A DNA stretch of 64,000 nucleotides. Source: Anarhynchus alexandrinus (taxonomy: Eukaryota > Chordata > Aves > Charadriiformes > Charadriidae). Below are positions 11,383 through 23,674 of this stretch, in pieces. Position 1 is the stretch's first letter; the number at the start of each line of letters is the position of its first letter. Position numbers and translations under genes: made by a program. Below the pieces are notes generated by a model. That model searched no databases. It saw only the letters and a list, made by a program, of their open reading frames with translations, and was not told where the DNA came from. The DNA lies in assembly GCA_008711295.1 (NCBI GenBank), contig VUYV01000227.1:754667-818666 (forward strand). The letters are read 5' to 3'.

Positions 11383-12440
11383 GAATCACAGAATCTCCTA
11401 GATTGGAAAAGACCTGTAAACATCATCTAGTCCAATCATTAACCTAACACTGACAAGCCCACCACTAAACCATGTCCCTGAGCACTATATCTACACGACC
11501 CTTAAATACCTCCAGGGATGGGGACTCCACCACTGCCCTGGGTAACGCGTTCCAATGCCTGATGACCTTTTCAGTAAAGAAATTCTTTCTAATATCCAAT
11601 CTAAAATTCCCTTGGTGCAACTTGAAGCCATTTCCTCTTGTTCTATCACCTATTACTTGACAGAACAGGTTGACTTTCACCTCTTTACATCCTCCTTTCA
11701 GGGAGCTGTAGAGAGCTATGAGGTCTCCCCTCAGCCTCCTTTTCTCCAGGCTGAACACCCCCAGTTCCCTCAGCCACTCCTCAGAAGACTTGTGCTCCAG
11801 ACCCCTCAACAGCTTCGTTGCCCTTCTCTGGACACGCTCCAGTGCCTCAATGTCCTTCTTGTGGTGAGGAGCCCAAAACTGAACACAGTACTCAAGATGC
11901 GACCTCACCAGTGCTGAGTACAGGGGTAAAATCACCTCCCTGGTCCTGCTGGCTGCACTATTCCTGATACAGGCCAGGACAGCGTTGACCTTCTTGGCCA
12001 TCTGGGCACACTGCTGGCTCATGTTCAGCCGGCTATCAATCAACACCCCCAGGCAGTTTTCTGCTGAGTGGCTTTCCAGCCACTCCTCCCCAAACCTGTA
12101 GTGTTGGCAGGGGTTGTTGTGGCCGAAGTGTAAGACCCAGCATTTGGCCTTATTGAAACTCATACAGTTTGCCTTGGCCCATCAATCTAGTCTGTCTAAA
12201 TCCGTCTGCAGGTCCTCCCTACTCTCAGGCAGATCAACACTCCCACCCAGCTTGGTGTCATCTGCAAACTTACTGAGGGTGCACTCGATCCCCTCATCCA
12301 GATCACTGATAAAGATATTAAGCAGGATTGGCCCCAGTATTGAGCCCTGGGGGACACCACTTGTGACCGGCCACCAACTGGAATTAACTCCATTCACCAC
12401 CACTCTCCGGGCCCGGCCCTCCCATCCAGTCCTAAAGAAA
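11383..12440 (-). mobile_element. CR1 LINE, 5'-truncated, ORF2 C-terminal half and 3' UTR
   Basis: This is the best preserved CR1 in the window. Read on the minus strand it contains the reverse-transcriptase motif SGVPQGS (12341-12361) and the catalytic-site motif FADDTKL (around 12251-12268). It continues through the conserved C-terminal region to Asp-Met-Val and a TAG stop at 11465-11467. About 82 bp of 3' UTR and an AATCACAGAATC end follow, which is the complement of the ATTCTGTG tail. The Asp-Met-Val ending places it with the copy near 44 kb. The 5' edge at about 12440 is where the match to CR1 protein fades. The open frame continuing to 12658 is not CR1-like. Confidence 0.95.
11465..12440 (-). 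pseudogene. CR1 ORF2 reverse-transcriptase fragment broken by one stop
   Basis: The frame encodes the palm-domain end of a non-LTR reverse transcriptase and its C-terminal tail, which in an active element copies CR1 RNA at the chromosomal target. SGVPQGS and FADDTKL are visible. The reading frame is open throughout except for one TGA (12182-12184 on the plus strand, read TCA) just before a Trp-Ala-Lys-Ala-Asn-Cys stretch. The family has Arg-Trp here, so CGA to TGA by CpG decay is likely. The N-terminal endonuclease and most of the RT are missing, so it cannot be functional. Confidence 0.9.
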
Positions 12441-14121
12441 TTAATGCAGTTTTCTACAGCAGGGAACAAGGACCACATCAACAGACGCCGAACAACCTGC
12501 TTAACCACAAGTATGTACAGGAGTACATTGCATAGAAGAGCACACTGTTTAGTTTTTAACGAAGCAGAATCCTGTTTTACAGTTCTGGATACTTTATGTA
12601 ATTCCTCATCTGTCTGAAACATGTTTAACACAGGTTCTGCTTTATCCGGGGATGACAATGACTGCCAGAAACTGCTAATTTATTCCTAGTACACTTCAAG
12701 TTTTTCAGTCACTCATAAAAATGAGCTTTGAAGGTTTATTTCTGGACCGATTCTGGGCCAGACGAATTATAACATCAGTTCTTTAAGAAAAAAAATTTCA
12801 TAGTCGTATTAGTTCAATAAATAATCTGTAAAAAGAAGCAGCATTAAGTATGTCAATATTGCTTTGCAGTTGCAATTGGCATTACTTGCAGTTTTTAAAA
12901 GAGCAAGCACATGTCGGGATACACCCTGGGCATTTGTTGTTCTCATGCTACGCATTTCACTCTAGTCATTGGTGACAATGCAACTGTTTTGGAGAAGAGA
13001 TCAGAGTGGAGATCTTCCCCTTTTTTAGGGGTGCCCTAAGTTCTGGGATAGAGCAGCAGACAGGATGAGTGCACAGGTACAGCCAAAGCCAGGGCTGTAC
13101 TTACACCACTGACACTGCCTCAAGACCATCTTCCCGCAGCGAGCACCAACTTGAGAGGACTTATCCTGAAAAGGGTGAACTGGAGTGGCCCAGAGCTGAG
13201 CCTGGAAATGAGCTATCATCACCCGTGCAGGTGGTGAAGGCCCCCAAGCTCAACCCTCAGCCTGTCCCTGACTGGCAGCAAACCCCACGGCTGCACATGT
13301 ACAGCAGTTTCACCACATCCAGGCTTGTACCCTGGCATGAAATGATCTCTTCTGTTCTCAGCACGGTCCCCATGCAATCTTCCCAGGCAACAAGTAGGCA
13401 TTGCCCATGGTCAAGGACAGTCCAAGGACCGTTACTAATAATCAGTTTGGGCACCAAGAGCTTATTTTCAGAGCTTAGGAGATTTGCCTGGACATCACTG
13501 GGCTGCATCTGAGACTGGCTGGGCATGATGGGATCAGCCCAGGCTGATGAGAACCTGCTCTGCTGTCTGTCAGTGGACCCCTGTGTCTTCTGGCACCCCA
13601 GAAGCCACCAACCCTCTTGCCCCCAACTTCTACCATGGGTGGCCATAGTCTGAGTGGGCAGTTTGGAACCAAACAATTAACAACTATTCTTTCCAAATTA
13701 GAATTTTCTCCTTTAAAACCTTTAAATATCACTGCTGAACTAATCTATCATGACAGTAAATCCTACAATATGGTCACTGATGTTAAACTGACAGTTGCAG
13801 CTGCTTTCTCATGCTTTACACTGCTCATTTTTAGCTTTCCAAAACCTTACTTTGTAATATCACCTCTTACTTCCTGGGCACGTACAAAACATTGTCACTG
13901 TGCTTCTGCTTTCCCAAATGTTACTTGCTGAATAATATGAAAGAACATTTGTGTCCTTCGGTTGGTGGTTTAAGGAAAAAAATCTGTGAAACAGGTTTCT
14001 ACAAGAAGAAAGTAGAAGAGGACTTTAAACAGTGTGATTGAGAAGGAATTATCTTCTTTACACAGGAGGTAGATGCTTAGATATATATACTTCATAATTA
14101 TAATAAAGGAAATAGACCCGG
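12441..14121. other. Non-coding DNA with a GC-richer patch
   Basis: No gene is recognised. From about 13040 to 13660 the sequence is visibly richer in G+C than its neighbours, and moderately long frames are open on both strands (13069-13512 plus, 13257-13676 minus). Neither has a recognisable motif or codon pattern. It may be an unrecognised repeat such as an LTR, or plain unique DNA. Confidence 0.45.
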
Positions 14122-14215
14122 AGAGTTCTGTTGTGGATCAGTGGTTAAAGTAATAGCCTGGATTCCTCGATTGTAATCCTGATCTATCAGCAGCTTCTAG
14201 GTTAGCGGCAAGTAA
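14122..14215 (+). repeat. Old MIR/CORE-SINE-like remnant
   Basis: The run gtggttaaagtaatagcctgg followed by gattcctcgattgtaatcct has the layout of a tRNA-derived SINE head: an A-box-like gtggttaaag, then a B-box-like gattgtaatcc. The ctgatctatcagcagcttc stretch that follows fits the CTGACTCTGCCACTGCTTC portion of amniote MIR-type elements. It is heavily diverged and truncated. The assignment rests on remembered consensus and spacing. Confidence 0.5.
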
Positions 14216-14223
14216 GCTCTTTT

Positions 14224-14337
14224 TGGGCCCAATTCCAACATCTTTTAAAGGTGCTTTATGCTGATGTAACTCAATTGATTCTAATGGAGTCACTTTCACT
14301 TTACGTCAATGAAAGTGAAATGGGGATACGATTACAG
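14224..14337. repeat. Old palindromic (MITE-like) repeat
   Basis: It begins with gggcccaattcc, resembling the GGGCCTGATTCTG terminal arm. It continues through a tgatgtaactcaattgattc to taatggagtcac core typical of a dispersed palindromic element in amniotes. A perfect 9-bp inverted repeat is visible: TTTCACTTT at 14294-14302 and AAAGTGAAA at 14312-14320. No matching terminal arm is intact on the right. Confidence 0.42.
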
Positions 14338-17199
14338 TCTCAGCTAACTCACCCACCAAGTAGATTCAGTCTATCAATTAAGACGAGGGGAAGGTTTAGA
14401 GCTGGAATTTTTATTTTCTTTTTATAAAAGTATAGCTTTTTATAATTAAAAAATTGGTAGGAGATATGACATTGCTGTTACCTGAAAGGACGAGACTTAA
14501 AAAGGAATGTGTTGGACTCTTGGGCTGACAAAACGCATCATTTTGAGTGAATGACTCTTCAAACTTCATACCATGTAATTGCCTACCCTTAATTTGGGCC
14601 CTGTTGTGATGCCATGGACCTGGTAAGTTGGATGGGTTATCCCTCAAACACAGAGCTAAATGATCTCAGGCTACATGGCACTGTCCTCCATCTCACCGCG
14701 CAGAGGAGCACAGCAATACCTTGAGTGGCCGCTATGTTAATCTTGCGTGGAGGACAGAGGCAACAGGCAACCCCAATTAAAGTGTAAATGTAGCCGAAAT
14801 AAAATGTTTTGGATCAGTTAAACAGAAATTTAATGTTTTAATTCAGTAATGCCAAGTTATTGCCTTTCAATTTGAATTCAATTGTGCAGATTGTGAAAGA
14901 CAATAGCAAACACGCTGCTTAGGGGACACAGAACAAACAAAGCGCCATTTTCTAGAGATTTGTTTCTTAAATCCACTAGCTAAAAAAGCCTTAACACCTT
15001 CGTCACTCCATAATTTCCTCAAATATATACGCTTTCACCTTCCATCTGTGATTATTAATTTAATGTCTATGTTGTAAAATGCCATGGCTTTTGAAACAGG
15101 CACGTGCTGCCTGGGCAGTGAGGACCAACGTCGATTAACCGGGGGACGCCAAAGAAACAGATGACTGCTGAGTCCGTGCTGCAGTTCATGTTCTCACTGG
15201 GACGTTCGTTTAAATTCTTTCTGTAAATCTGAATTAAACCTATAGGAACTTAAAGTCTCTGAAACCTTTGGCGGTATTAGCCAAGGGATTCAAAACTGCT
15301 GTGGGGAGGAGGAAGGAAAGGTGGATGGAGGAGCAGACTGATTTTCTGACTGCACAAGAGTTTTCTTCTGAAAGCAGGCAAGGAAATGTGGCAGGAAATC
15401 ACACATTTACAAACTGTGATTTTTTGGAACTTTATGCTCCTTGAGAATTTTTTTTTTTTTTTTTGGTTTCAGCTCACATTTCAACATGAGAACAAATACT
15501 GAAATACTGAAATTTTCCTCAAGGCAAAATTTTTTATATTATTTCCATCTCTAGTGCTTATTTACTTTACAGAGCTGTTTTGAGGCTCAATTCTGGTCTA
15601 CAAATAATTAAGATATCTTTGGGTAAATAGAACTTAAAAAAAAATTAAGCCTGTATTTTACTACAACCCCCACTAAATACCAGTTACCAGTTCACCCTTC
15701 CAGCTTTCTTGGCTGCTCATGGGACCGGTTTCTATCATGCTTCTATCCCCTTCAGGCTGCACGCTTGCTTCAAAAGCATTCTATATATCATGACGGGGAA
15801 TCTGGAATATCTGGAGAAAAAGGGATCCGAGGTGGGTGGTGGACTTGAGCCTTCCAGCGTGGCTGTGATGCGCCTCTTCCGCAGCACACTGCTATTCTGG
15901 CTTTGTGCCTGCCCCAGCCTCGGGCGTGCTGCAGGGCTGCAGCCCGGCATCCCTGCGGAGTGGAGAAATGGGATGTTTCTGCCGGGAATGCATGTTAATA
16001 GAGCGGGAAAGCCTAACGCAATATGCGCTGCGTTTTGGCTTGTTTGCAGATATCTAAAATTAAAAAAAAAAAAAATCTGCAGTTTTCTGCCTGTAATACT
16101 CTGTGTTGATTTTTGTTCGTTTAACTTCCCTGAGCAAGGTGTGAATTTTTACATCTCCACCCCAGCTGCCGGAAGAATTGGAAGCAGGACATCAGGTTTC
16201 TTTCTTAATGCTAAAGAAGAAAGGAGTAGCCTTGTGAAAAGGGCTCTCTCATTTGCATTCTTAGTTATAAGAACTTATCATTATGGTATATAAAAACACT
16301 ATTTAATATATTTACTCTCCAGGAAAGTAGATAAGTAATTTATCCATGTTTTACATATGGTAAAGGAAAAACAGACAGACTGGAAGCTAGATATTTAGAA
16401 TTTTGATGACTAAATTTCAGAAAGCCGAGCTCAGGTGTCTGCTAAAATTAGCCTTGTTTAGGTTTATTATTATCATTATCATTATTATGATGATAATGAC
16501 TGGACACCTGCTCAAGCAGCAGGTTAAATTGTATTAGTCAGTGTCTAAATATACACAGAAAAGAAAATCAGCTTCTGACTACAGTGCTTATCATCGCAGG
16601 ATGAAACAAGAAACCAAACAGAGATACGGACAGGCTGCAGAGCTACAGAGGAGTGAGACCCAGAACTACACAATGTTTCCAACCCAACATCCTCAACAGG
16701 CAGCACAGAAATTTTATGACCTATCTGTGCAATCGATCTGAGATTCCTATCATATTAAATATATCCATATCTTTATAGATGGGTGTATGTACACATAAAA
16801 ATATGCATTATATGATTTCACAGAGGTTTGCTAGAAGCTCTTTCCACTCATGAAAAACACCAGATCAAAAGCAAAAATGTGTCTTTTTGAAAGTATGGCA
16901 CATAACTGCTGAGGGTGGACATTTCTGGCTGGTAAATAAGAGGCAGTGGGTAGGTGGGTCATGAAGATCCTTGAAACTGAAGACTGATGGCTTTGTTTAA
17001 TGCTGTGCAGGAGCAAATGAAGGACCGTCTATAAGGGAACTGAGACTATCAGGAAAAAAAAAAAAAGAATTTCAGGAGAAGGTTAAGAGAAGCAACACCC
17101 TTAATGAAAGCAAAAATTATCAGCTTGTACTTCACAAGACGAAAAAGATGGCTCTCAAATAATTGAGCTCTGGCATGACCACAGCAGGCAGAATTCAAC
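14338..17199. other. Non-coding unique DNA, no supported gene
   Basis: The longest non-repeat frame in the window lies here (15709-16293 plus, 194 codons from a TTG). It has no recognised domain and runs through a poly-A tract encoding a lysine run, so it is not called as a gene. T- and A-runs occur at 15448-15464 and about 16061-16074. An ATT/ATC-rich hairpin lies at 16463-16500. Confidence 0.5.
16463..16498. repeat. TTA/TCA simple sequence forming a hairpin
   Basis: A degenerate (ATT)n/(ATC)n tract contains the perfect 9-bp inverted repeat CATTATCAT (16474-16482) and ATGATAATG (16490-16498) with a 7-base loop. It may be the ATTATT-rich tail of a lost SINE, but nothing upstream supports that. 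Confidence 0.6.
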
Positions 17200-17743
17200 T
17201 GATGTGAACAGAAGATGCTGAAAAAGACCTAGGGGTTGTCGTGGACACCAGGCTGAGCATGAAGCAGTGTATTTGCATCAGGAATACAGCAAAACTGCAT
17301 AATGGGCCCTATTAGGACAGCAAATTAAAAGCAATTAGTATCTTCCTTTACTTAGTCCCAGTGAGGCCACACCTGGAAAAATGGGTCCGATTTTGGACTT
17401 CCCTAATTCAAGGGGAGAAACTGGAGGGGATGCTTCAGAGACCTGCCAAGATTGTTGCTGTCCATGGCATGTGACTTATGAGGAGAGTTTGAGAGAACTG
17501 GGCTTGTTTAGTCCAACATAGAGGAGGCAAAAGACAGATTCAATAGCAGCCTTCAGCTTTTTGAAAGGGATCGAGGAAAAAAGTAGCTACACAGGGTGGA
17601 TATGGAATCCCAATCCTTGGAGATTTTCTAGACTTGCCTAAAGTCATGGCTGACTTGATCTGGTGTTGGTGATGGATCCAGTCTGGGTGAGAAGTTCAAC
17701 CAATGACCTCCAGAGGTCTCCTTCAACCAGCATTTCTAGGAAG
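17200..17743 (+). mobile_element. Old, degraded CR1 LINE fragment
   Basis: It starts with gatgctgaaaaagaccta then ggggttgtcgtggacaccag, which decodes to the CR1 ORF2 block Asp-Leu-Gly-Val-x-Val-Asp-Thr-Arg-Leu-Ser-Met. It continues with ccacacctggaaaaatgggtccg (the HLEYCVQFW region) and gagagaactgggcttgttta (RELGLFS). It ends with gacctccagaggtctccttc followed by cagcatttct, an older CR1 3' end type. Many indels break the frame. It is clearly older than the other CR1 copies and lacks an ATTCTATG tail. Confidence 0.85.
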
Positions 17744-20700
17744 ACAGAGCAGTAGCTATTTTGCTGCCGGTGGTTCATCTTTTCCAGGCAGCCAGAGAAA
17801 GCTGTCTGACCTGGACATCTACATGTAAGAACAGTTCTGATTAAGGGCTAAAATTTATGAAAACCATAGGACTGGGATTTATTAAGAGATTCTAAATGTC
17901 ACTTTGTCACATAGCATTTGTGTTGAAAGGGTACGTTACTGCTGTGCCATAAAGTCCCACAGTAACATTACTATTGCAGTGCCTGTCGGGTATGGGTCAA
18001 GTCAACAGAGAAAGTGCATGGGCTTTTAGGGACAATGGCACCTAATTACTAGGAATTCCTAACCATTTTTGTCAGGAGCAACACCTACAAATAGAATGCA
18101 AAAAGAAGACCATATGTGTTCCTGCACAAGTTTAAAACACTGGAGAATTGCGAAACACCAGTGCAGGGAGCTTAAATCTGCATTGACTCAAAGTGGAAGT
18201 TTGGGAGATTGAGTAATCGTAAGAGTAAGCAATGAAGAAGTTGATTTTTTATGTCTGGGAGTTTTAAAACATGATTGAATATCTTTGTGGGAGATACTAA
18301 TGAAACACTCTGTTACTGACATATTTACAAGGGAAAATGGACAGGAGGGTCATGCAGGACGACATCTTATAGGGTATTATGATTCCTTCAGGGCTTATGT
18401 GTGTGCAAAACTATTAAGGATGTGTCTAATAAAACGTACAGCATTAGTTAGCCATGCAGCCCAATTCAAGATCTGTCTGCCAGCTTGAAGTCAGTCCCAC
18501 ACCGTGACAAACAATACATGAAGAAAGTGAAAAAGTGGAACACAGAACTTGCAAATGAAACCTCAAGAATGTGAGAACAATCCTCTGAAAAAAAGAAAGT
18601 TGAGGCTTGGCTTCCCACGTTACCCAAGGAGCACGATGGCCTCTCAGAGATGTCTTTCCCCAGAGGCACAGGTTTCAATTTGCACCAAGCATCCAGAAAC
18701 AATTCAGTAAGATATCACAAACCTACTAAATCCTCCGGGGCTGAACCAGGCCCCAGTTTAACTCCCACTGGGTACAGGGAGAAAGAAAGTGATAATTAAA
18801 AGACAATGTAGGAAAGCAGTGGGCAATTTGAAATGTTGCCTGGTGTTAGCAAAAGGGGTGTGTTTATGGCCAAAAAATACATGAAATATACCAATGTTAA
18901 TAATGGTCTTCACTTCACCAGAAGGTACTGTTAAAGGACAGCTCTCATCCAGAATTAAATGGAATTATTTACCTCTAATGCCAATTGCCAACGTTAATTG
19001 CCAATGATTAGTCCTTAAAAATCTGTTCCTTGAAGAATCCCTTTAGATGATGTAACATGCCAATGCAATTCAAAGCCCGTACTTTTTCATGCTGCAGATT
19101 TTTAAAACATCCACCCTCTGTTCAGTGCTGGCATTGCCAGGAAGAGTTGGAGCACCGGCTCATTTAGGTGCAATCTCTCTGTAGCAATTAATTAAAGGAT
19201 GGTAAGAGGTAAGGAACAGCCTTCTGAAGTAGTAATAACAACAGAAATAATAACCATGGTGGTGGTGATGATGGTGATGAGAGATGTACTAAACTGCAGA
19301 AAAAAGTTCAAGTAATGGGATCTGTCCAAGCAATAATAAAGAAACTGCAGAAAACTATAGAATCTAGTCGAAGTGGCAAAAACATCTAGGCAATAAACTG
19401 CTTTGTCAAACTTAGACTTCAGGAATGGCTTCTCAGCCTGGAACCATTTCTTCATGCAGACAACCACTGCCTTCAGTGGAAAGTTTATGTATCCATGTGG
19501 GCATGTTCCTTGCTGGTGTCTATAGATGCTGTATTTGTGTCCAGAGAAGCGATGGTAATGTTTGGTGAACTTGATGCTTCAGGGATGAGTCAGATTTACA
19601 GTACCTGTGCTACTGAACTGTGCACACAGGCCAAAATTTCTCCTACACTTCTTGGATGTGGCAAGCATCCAAACCTTTGCTAAAACCTTTGCTGTAAGTG
19701 AGATGCCTCCAGGAAGCACCACAGTTGCTGTGTGCACACAGACTGTATGGCTCATCTCGACACAGTAAGAGCAGATAAACTTTTACCTGTCTGGCGGCTT
19801 AGCCAGAACGTCAGTGGATTGCCAGACAACTGCAAAGCCTCAACACGTGAAAAATGTGATGTTCTTTCAGGTTTGGAATTTCGCTAGGTGGTAGAAGAGG
19901 ACCTGGCCATCAACGCATGAACATTTGCAGTCTATATTTGTGTTTTTGAGCCCTCAACTTCTGTACGTTTATAATTTAAACTTAAAAACAGGAATATTAC
20001 ACAACAGCCAATTGCTGTAAGGCTGTAAGTGCTCAGATGCTAGTAACCCATGGGTCCAGAATAGATAAGAGTAGGCTTAGTTGCTGAAATCTTACATTTC
20101 CATAAAGATAGGTACCGGTTTAGAGAAAAGCAAGACAGATAGCCAGGGAACAGAGATCCTATTTAATGAGAAGGCACTAAAATAATTTATTTGCTTAACA
20201 AGATGAAGGTAGATGTGGGATATGATTGCTGCTTATATAAAATATCCTTTGCCCTTCTTGCTCTTTGTAATTATTTAAGCAAAATGCAATCTTATCACAA
20301 ATAAACTGGTCATCAACATCTTTGGAGTGGACATTAGTAAGGTATTTATCGGTTCAGGAGCAAGGTAACATAATAGCTCTCCAATAAAAAGAGTAAGGAA
20401 GGGAACAGAGACTAGCAAGGGAACTAAGATCTCTAGGAGTGAGCATACTGCAAAATCCAAGGCAGGTTTAGGATGGAGCTTGACCACTTGACCGCTTGAC
20501 CTCCATTTCTGTATTCTGCCAAAACATTGTTAAATCCTGAGATATCCAAGGAATTATCTTTTCTGGCTGCACATGTTCCGATTTGAGGTTGAACTAGAGC
20601 AGGGAGAGGATCTAGTTTTAAACATAACACCAGAGAGCAGCAAACAGACTACGGGGACCTGTAGAACCTGGGCAGGCTTGGTTCTGCTATTGTGTTATCT

Positions 20701-22297
20701 TCTGTCCCTTGGATGGCTGTTGGATGACTTTACTGGTCTTCTTTCCAAGCCAGTGCCATTCCAAAGTGACTTCACAGCTCTTCACAAGCTCTCCTAGTTC
20801 ATTCAGGAAACACTTTTTCCAAGTGGCAATGCTTATTATTACTGAACTTTCCAAGTCCTTCCCCTTTGCTCTCTTTCGCTTCTGCAGTCTCTTTCTCATT
20901 TTTAACATGATACCCAGAACCTCACGCTTTCAGGACTTGTTTTTCAGATAAACTTCATATAGCAGTGCCTAAAGCCTGGAAGCTCTTCAGATCTCACTAG
21001 CTGAGATTTCTCTTGGCGTTATAACATCCCTCGCTGGCATGCAGTCAATGAACCCTGCTAATATACCATCAATCCTGTCTGGCCCTGGAGAAAGGAGAGT
21101 GCCGGGACTTGGCCAGAATACTACTGTGTTTGGCTTATTCCCAACTGGAGTTGTTTAAAACAGTCCCCAGGCTGCTTTAACGCATGCCAAAGACAGCTTG
21201 AAAATCAGCGAGCTGACTCCCTGAGCCACCCCATTTCCTCCACCTCCTGTGCCCGATGGTCTCTGGGCACATCAGGCGACGGGGGCCAGGCAGCTCCTCT
21301 CATCCGCTGCCACCGACAAACTTCAATACCATCAAAGCTTCCCAGCATACCTATCGCTCTGTAAAGCGGCTAAGCATTACTGCATCCATGAGTAGACCGA
21401 ATCCTACAGAGACTGTGAGAGAACCTGAGTTTAAACTTTCAGACATGCAAAACGCCCTCTTTGTATCATTACGCTTCAGAACGCTGTGAAATAAAATTAT
21501 ATCCTGGACTCCACACACTGCTGGCGCATGTGTGAATATAAGCCACAAACTCCCCTTCCTTCAGATGCGTTAATTGCCACTTTCTCTCTTCCTGCAATAA
21601 AACAGAGGTGTGTGCATTTGCAGAAATATTGGCTATTATCTTCTGTAAGTCCCCTTGGCTATTTTTGCAAAGATGAGTTATCGTGGAACTGGTGGGAAAA
21701 TTCAGCCCGTGGAGTTTGAATTTTGTTCTTTGTTACCTAGGCTTTGTGGAGATATTTTTAAAAGGTGCAAAACAAGTGTAAAAAGCTGTTGTTACTATCT
21801 GTGAGCGTTTTACACTCCCTGTGCACTCTCCGCACAGATGTAAGGGACGACATAAGGCAACAAGGTGTCTTGGCTGAAACTTAGCAACAGAAAATATTCA
21901 AAAGTCATTCATTCCCCTCAACTAAACCCATCTGATTTATTCCTTAGATCTGCTGAAATCAATATGAAAAGGCTAACTTTTAAATGGAAAAAGTTCTTTT
22001 TTCAGACAGCGAGCCATCACCATGACAGTGTCCATTTTCCATGCTCAGCTGAATCCGTACATGCCTGCCTGGCAGCTCCACTGACTTAGCACGGGCAGGG
22101 AACGTGCACTTAGCATCGCTGGGAATGTTTATTCTGAACATCATTGCGGGGTGTTTTTTTTTGCCAAAGAACACAGGAGGTCTTGTTTTTCCTGAAATTC
22201 AACCTGCCACTCTTTGAACTCACAGATTAACCTTATTTTGCCAGTGGGTTTTGGCAGCTGTAGCTGGTAATTCTGTAGCTTTTGTGGTTTTGGTTGT
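17744..22297. other. Non-coding unique DNA, no gene seen
   Basis: No exon or mobile element is recognised over this 4.5 kb. A short GGT/GAT-rich patch lies at 19257-19282. Frames here are chance-like, and several overlap on opposite strands (for example near 20573-20951 and 21351-21548). Confidence 0.5.
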
Positions 22298-22320
22298 TAT
22301 TTTATTTTATTTTATTTTAA
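22298..22320. repeat. (ATTTT)n microsatellite
   Basis: Four to five TTTTA units run in tandem. It is short and of no evident function. Confidence 0.85.
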
Positions 22321-22428
22321 ATAAAATCACAACAGTGTCTGCCTTGGTACTCTAATTCAGGCCTTATCCTATGAATAAATCTGTTTAAAGATAGCACCAT
22401 GGTGTGCTAGCTAATCGTGCTGGGCTGG

Positions 22429-22640
22429 NNNNNNNNNNNNNNNNNNNNNNNNNNNNNNNNNNNNNNNNNNNNNNNNNNNNNNNNNNNNNNNNNNNNNNNN
22501 NNNNNNNNNNNNNNNNNNNNNNNNNNNNNNNNNNNNNNNNNNNNNNNNNNNNNNNNNNNNNNNNNNNNNNNNNNNNNNNNNNNNNNNNNNNNNNNNNNNN
22601 NNNNNNNNNNNNNNNNNNNNNNNNNNNNNNNNNNNNNNNN
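22429..22640. other. Assembly gap (212 N)
   Basis: This is a run of 212 N. Frames reported across it are meaningless. The left flank ends gtgctgggctgg and the right flank begins tctaccagcctaatc. The content is unknown. Confidence 0.98.
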
Positions 22641-23674
22641 TCTACCAGCCTAATCACCATAAAATATCAAATCCCTTGAGTAAGCTATTTGTATTATTCA
22701 TCAAAACTGCAGTAGTCTTTTTTAACGCTATTTTTAAAAAAAACCTCTTTATCAAATTCTCTTTCATTACATATCTGTTCTTTTAGTATGGTTATCTCTT
22801 TTTTTTCCATTAGCCTTCCTTTGTTTTCCTCATTTCATTCCTCCACCTGCAGGAAACACTCTTGAGCTCTGACCAGAGTTTACTTTTGAATCCTTGGGTA
22901 AACCTTCTGCCCTGCACACACCTTCAGCACAAATAGACACTGAACGCTCTGACATAATAGCACTTTCCAGAAGGACAAATAAGTTAACGAACAAAAATTT
23001 AAAGAGGGTTAATCGAACACATGGGGATTTACCTCTTAATGACCTAAGCCCCGATTCAGTGTTGGCACAGCATCGTAGATTTACATACCACAATCCCCAC
23101 AAAAAAATTCAAAATAATTTTACAACATATGGTCACCTGAAATGCAAAAGTGTCAACATTTTGGGATGAGTGCAATGCTTTAGAGCCAATAACTAAATAA
23201 AATAATGAAAAGGAATGTCAATGGAAGACTCTTCCTCTTGTTTGCACTAAGTCAGCAGCACAGAATAAGGTTTTAAGCCAGAACATAAGCGGTCTGCTGA
23301 GACTTGACAAACCTCCCCAGCGATGTGACTCTGTGGTCCTGAAAAGTTTATATCGGGCGGTAGAGGACTTGTGGGGTGCGATCTACTTTCTGTGACAGAC
23401 AGAAGTTGCGAAAGACACAACCAAAGGTTGGAGATTAGCCTGAGAGGAGCCTTGAACTGGCTATACATCTGCATATATATCACTCTCTTTTTGTTATCTG
23501 TGCCGTCCTGAAATTCCTCACGCTGTTATCTGGTGAGAGGAGCCACAAGTCAGAATAAGCCTGGCTGTACACATACCTCAACAGGCACAGTCAAAACAAA
23601 GGCAGGATCTGCGGGGCGAGCAAGAGGAATGATTATGAAATCATACATAAATACATCATTTTTGGTACAAAGGA
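22641..23674. other. Non-coding unique DNA
   Basis: No gene or repeat is recognised. Confidence 0.5.

Noticed and set aside
12114..12617. A 167-codon plus-strand frame
   Set aside because: It is antisense to the CR1 reverse transcriptase and its flank.
15709..16293. A 194-codon plus-strand frame, the longest outside CR1
   Set aside because: It starts at TTG, has no recognised domain, passes through an A-tract giving a lysine run, and shows no splice or promoter context. A chance frame is more likely.
22395..22428. A possible tRNA-like SINE head (gtgctagctaatcgtgctgg) just before the large gap
   Set aside because: The resemblance to a SINE head is short and the body would lie in the N run, so it cannot be supported.
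22385..22679. Three frames spanning 22429-22640
   Set aside because: They consist almost wholly of N and have no content.
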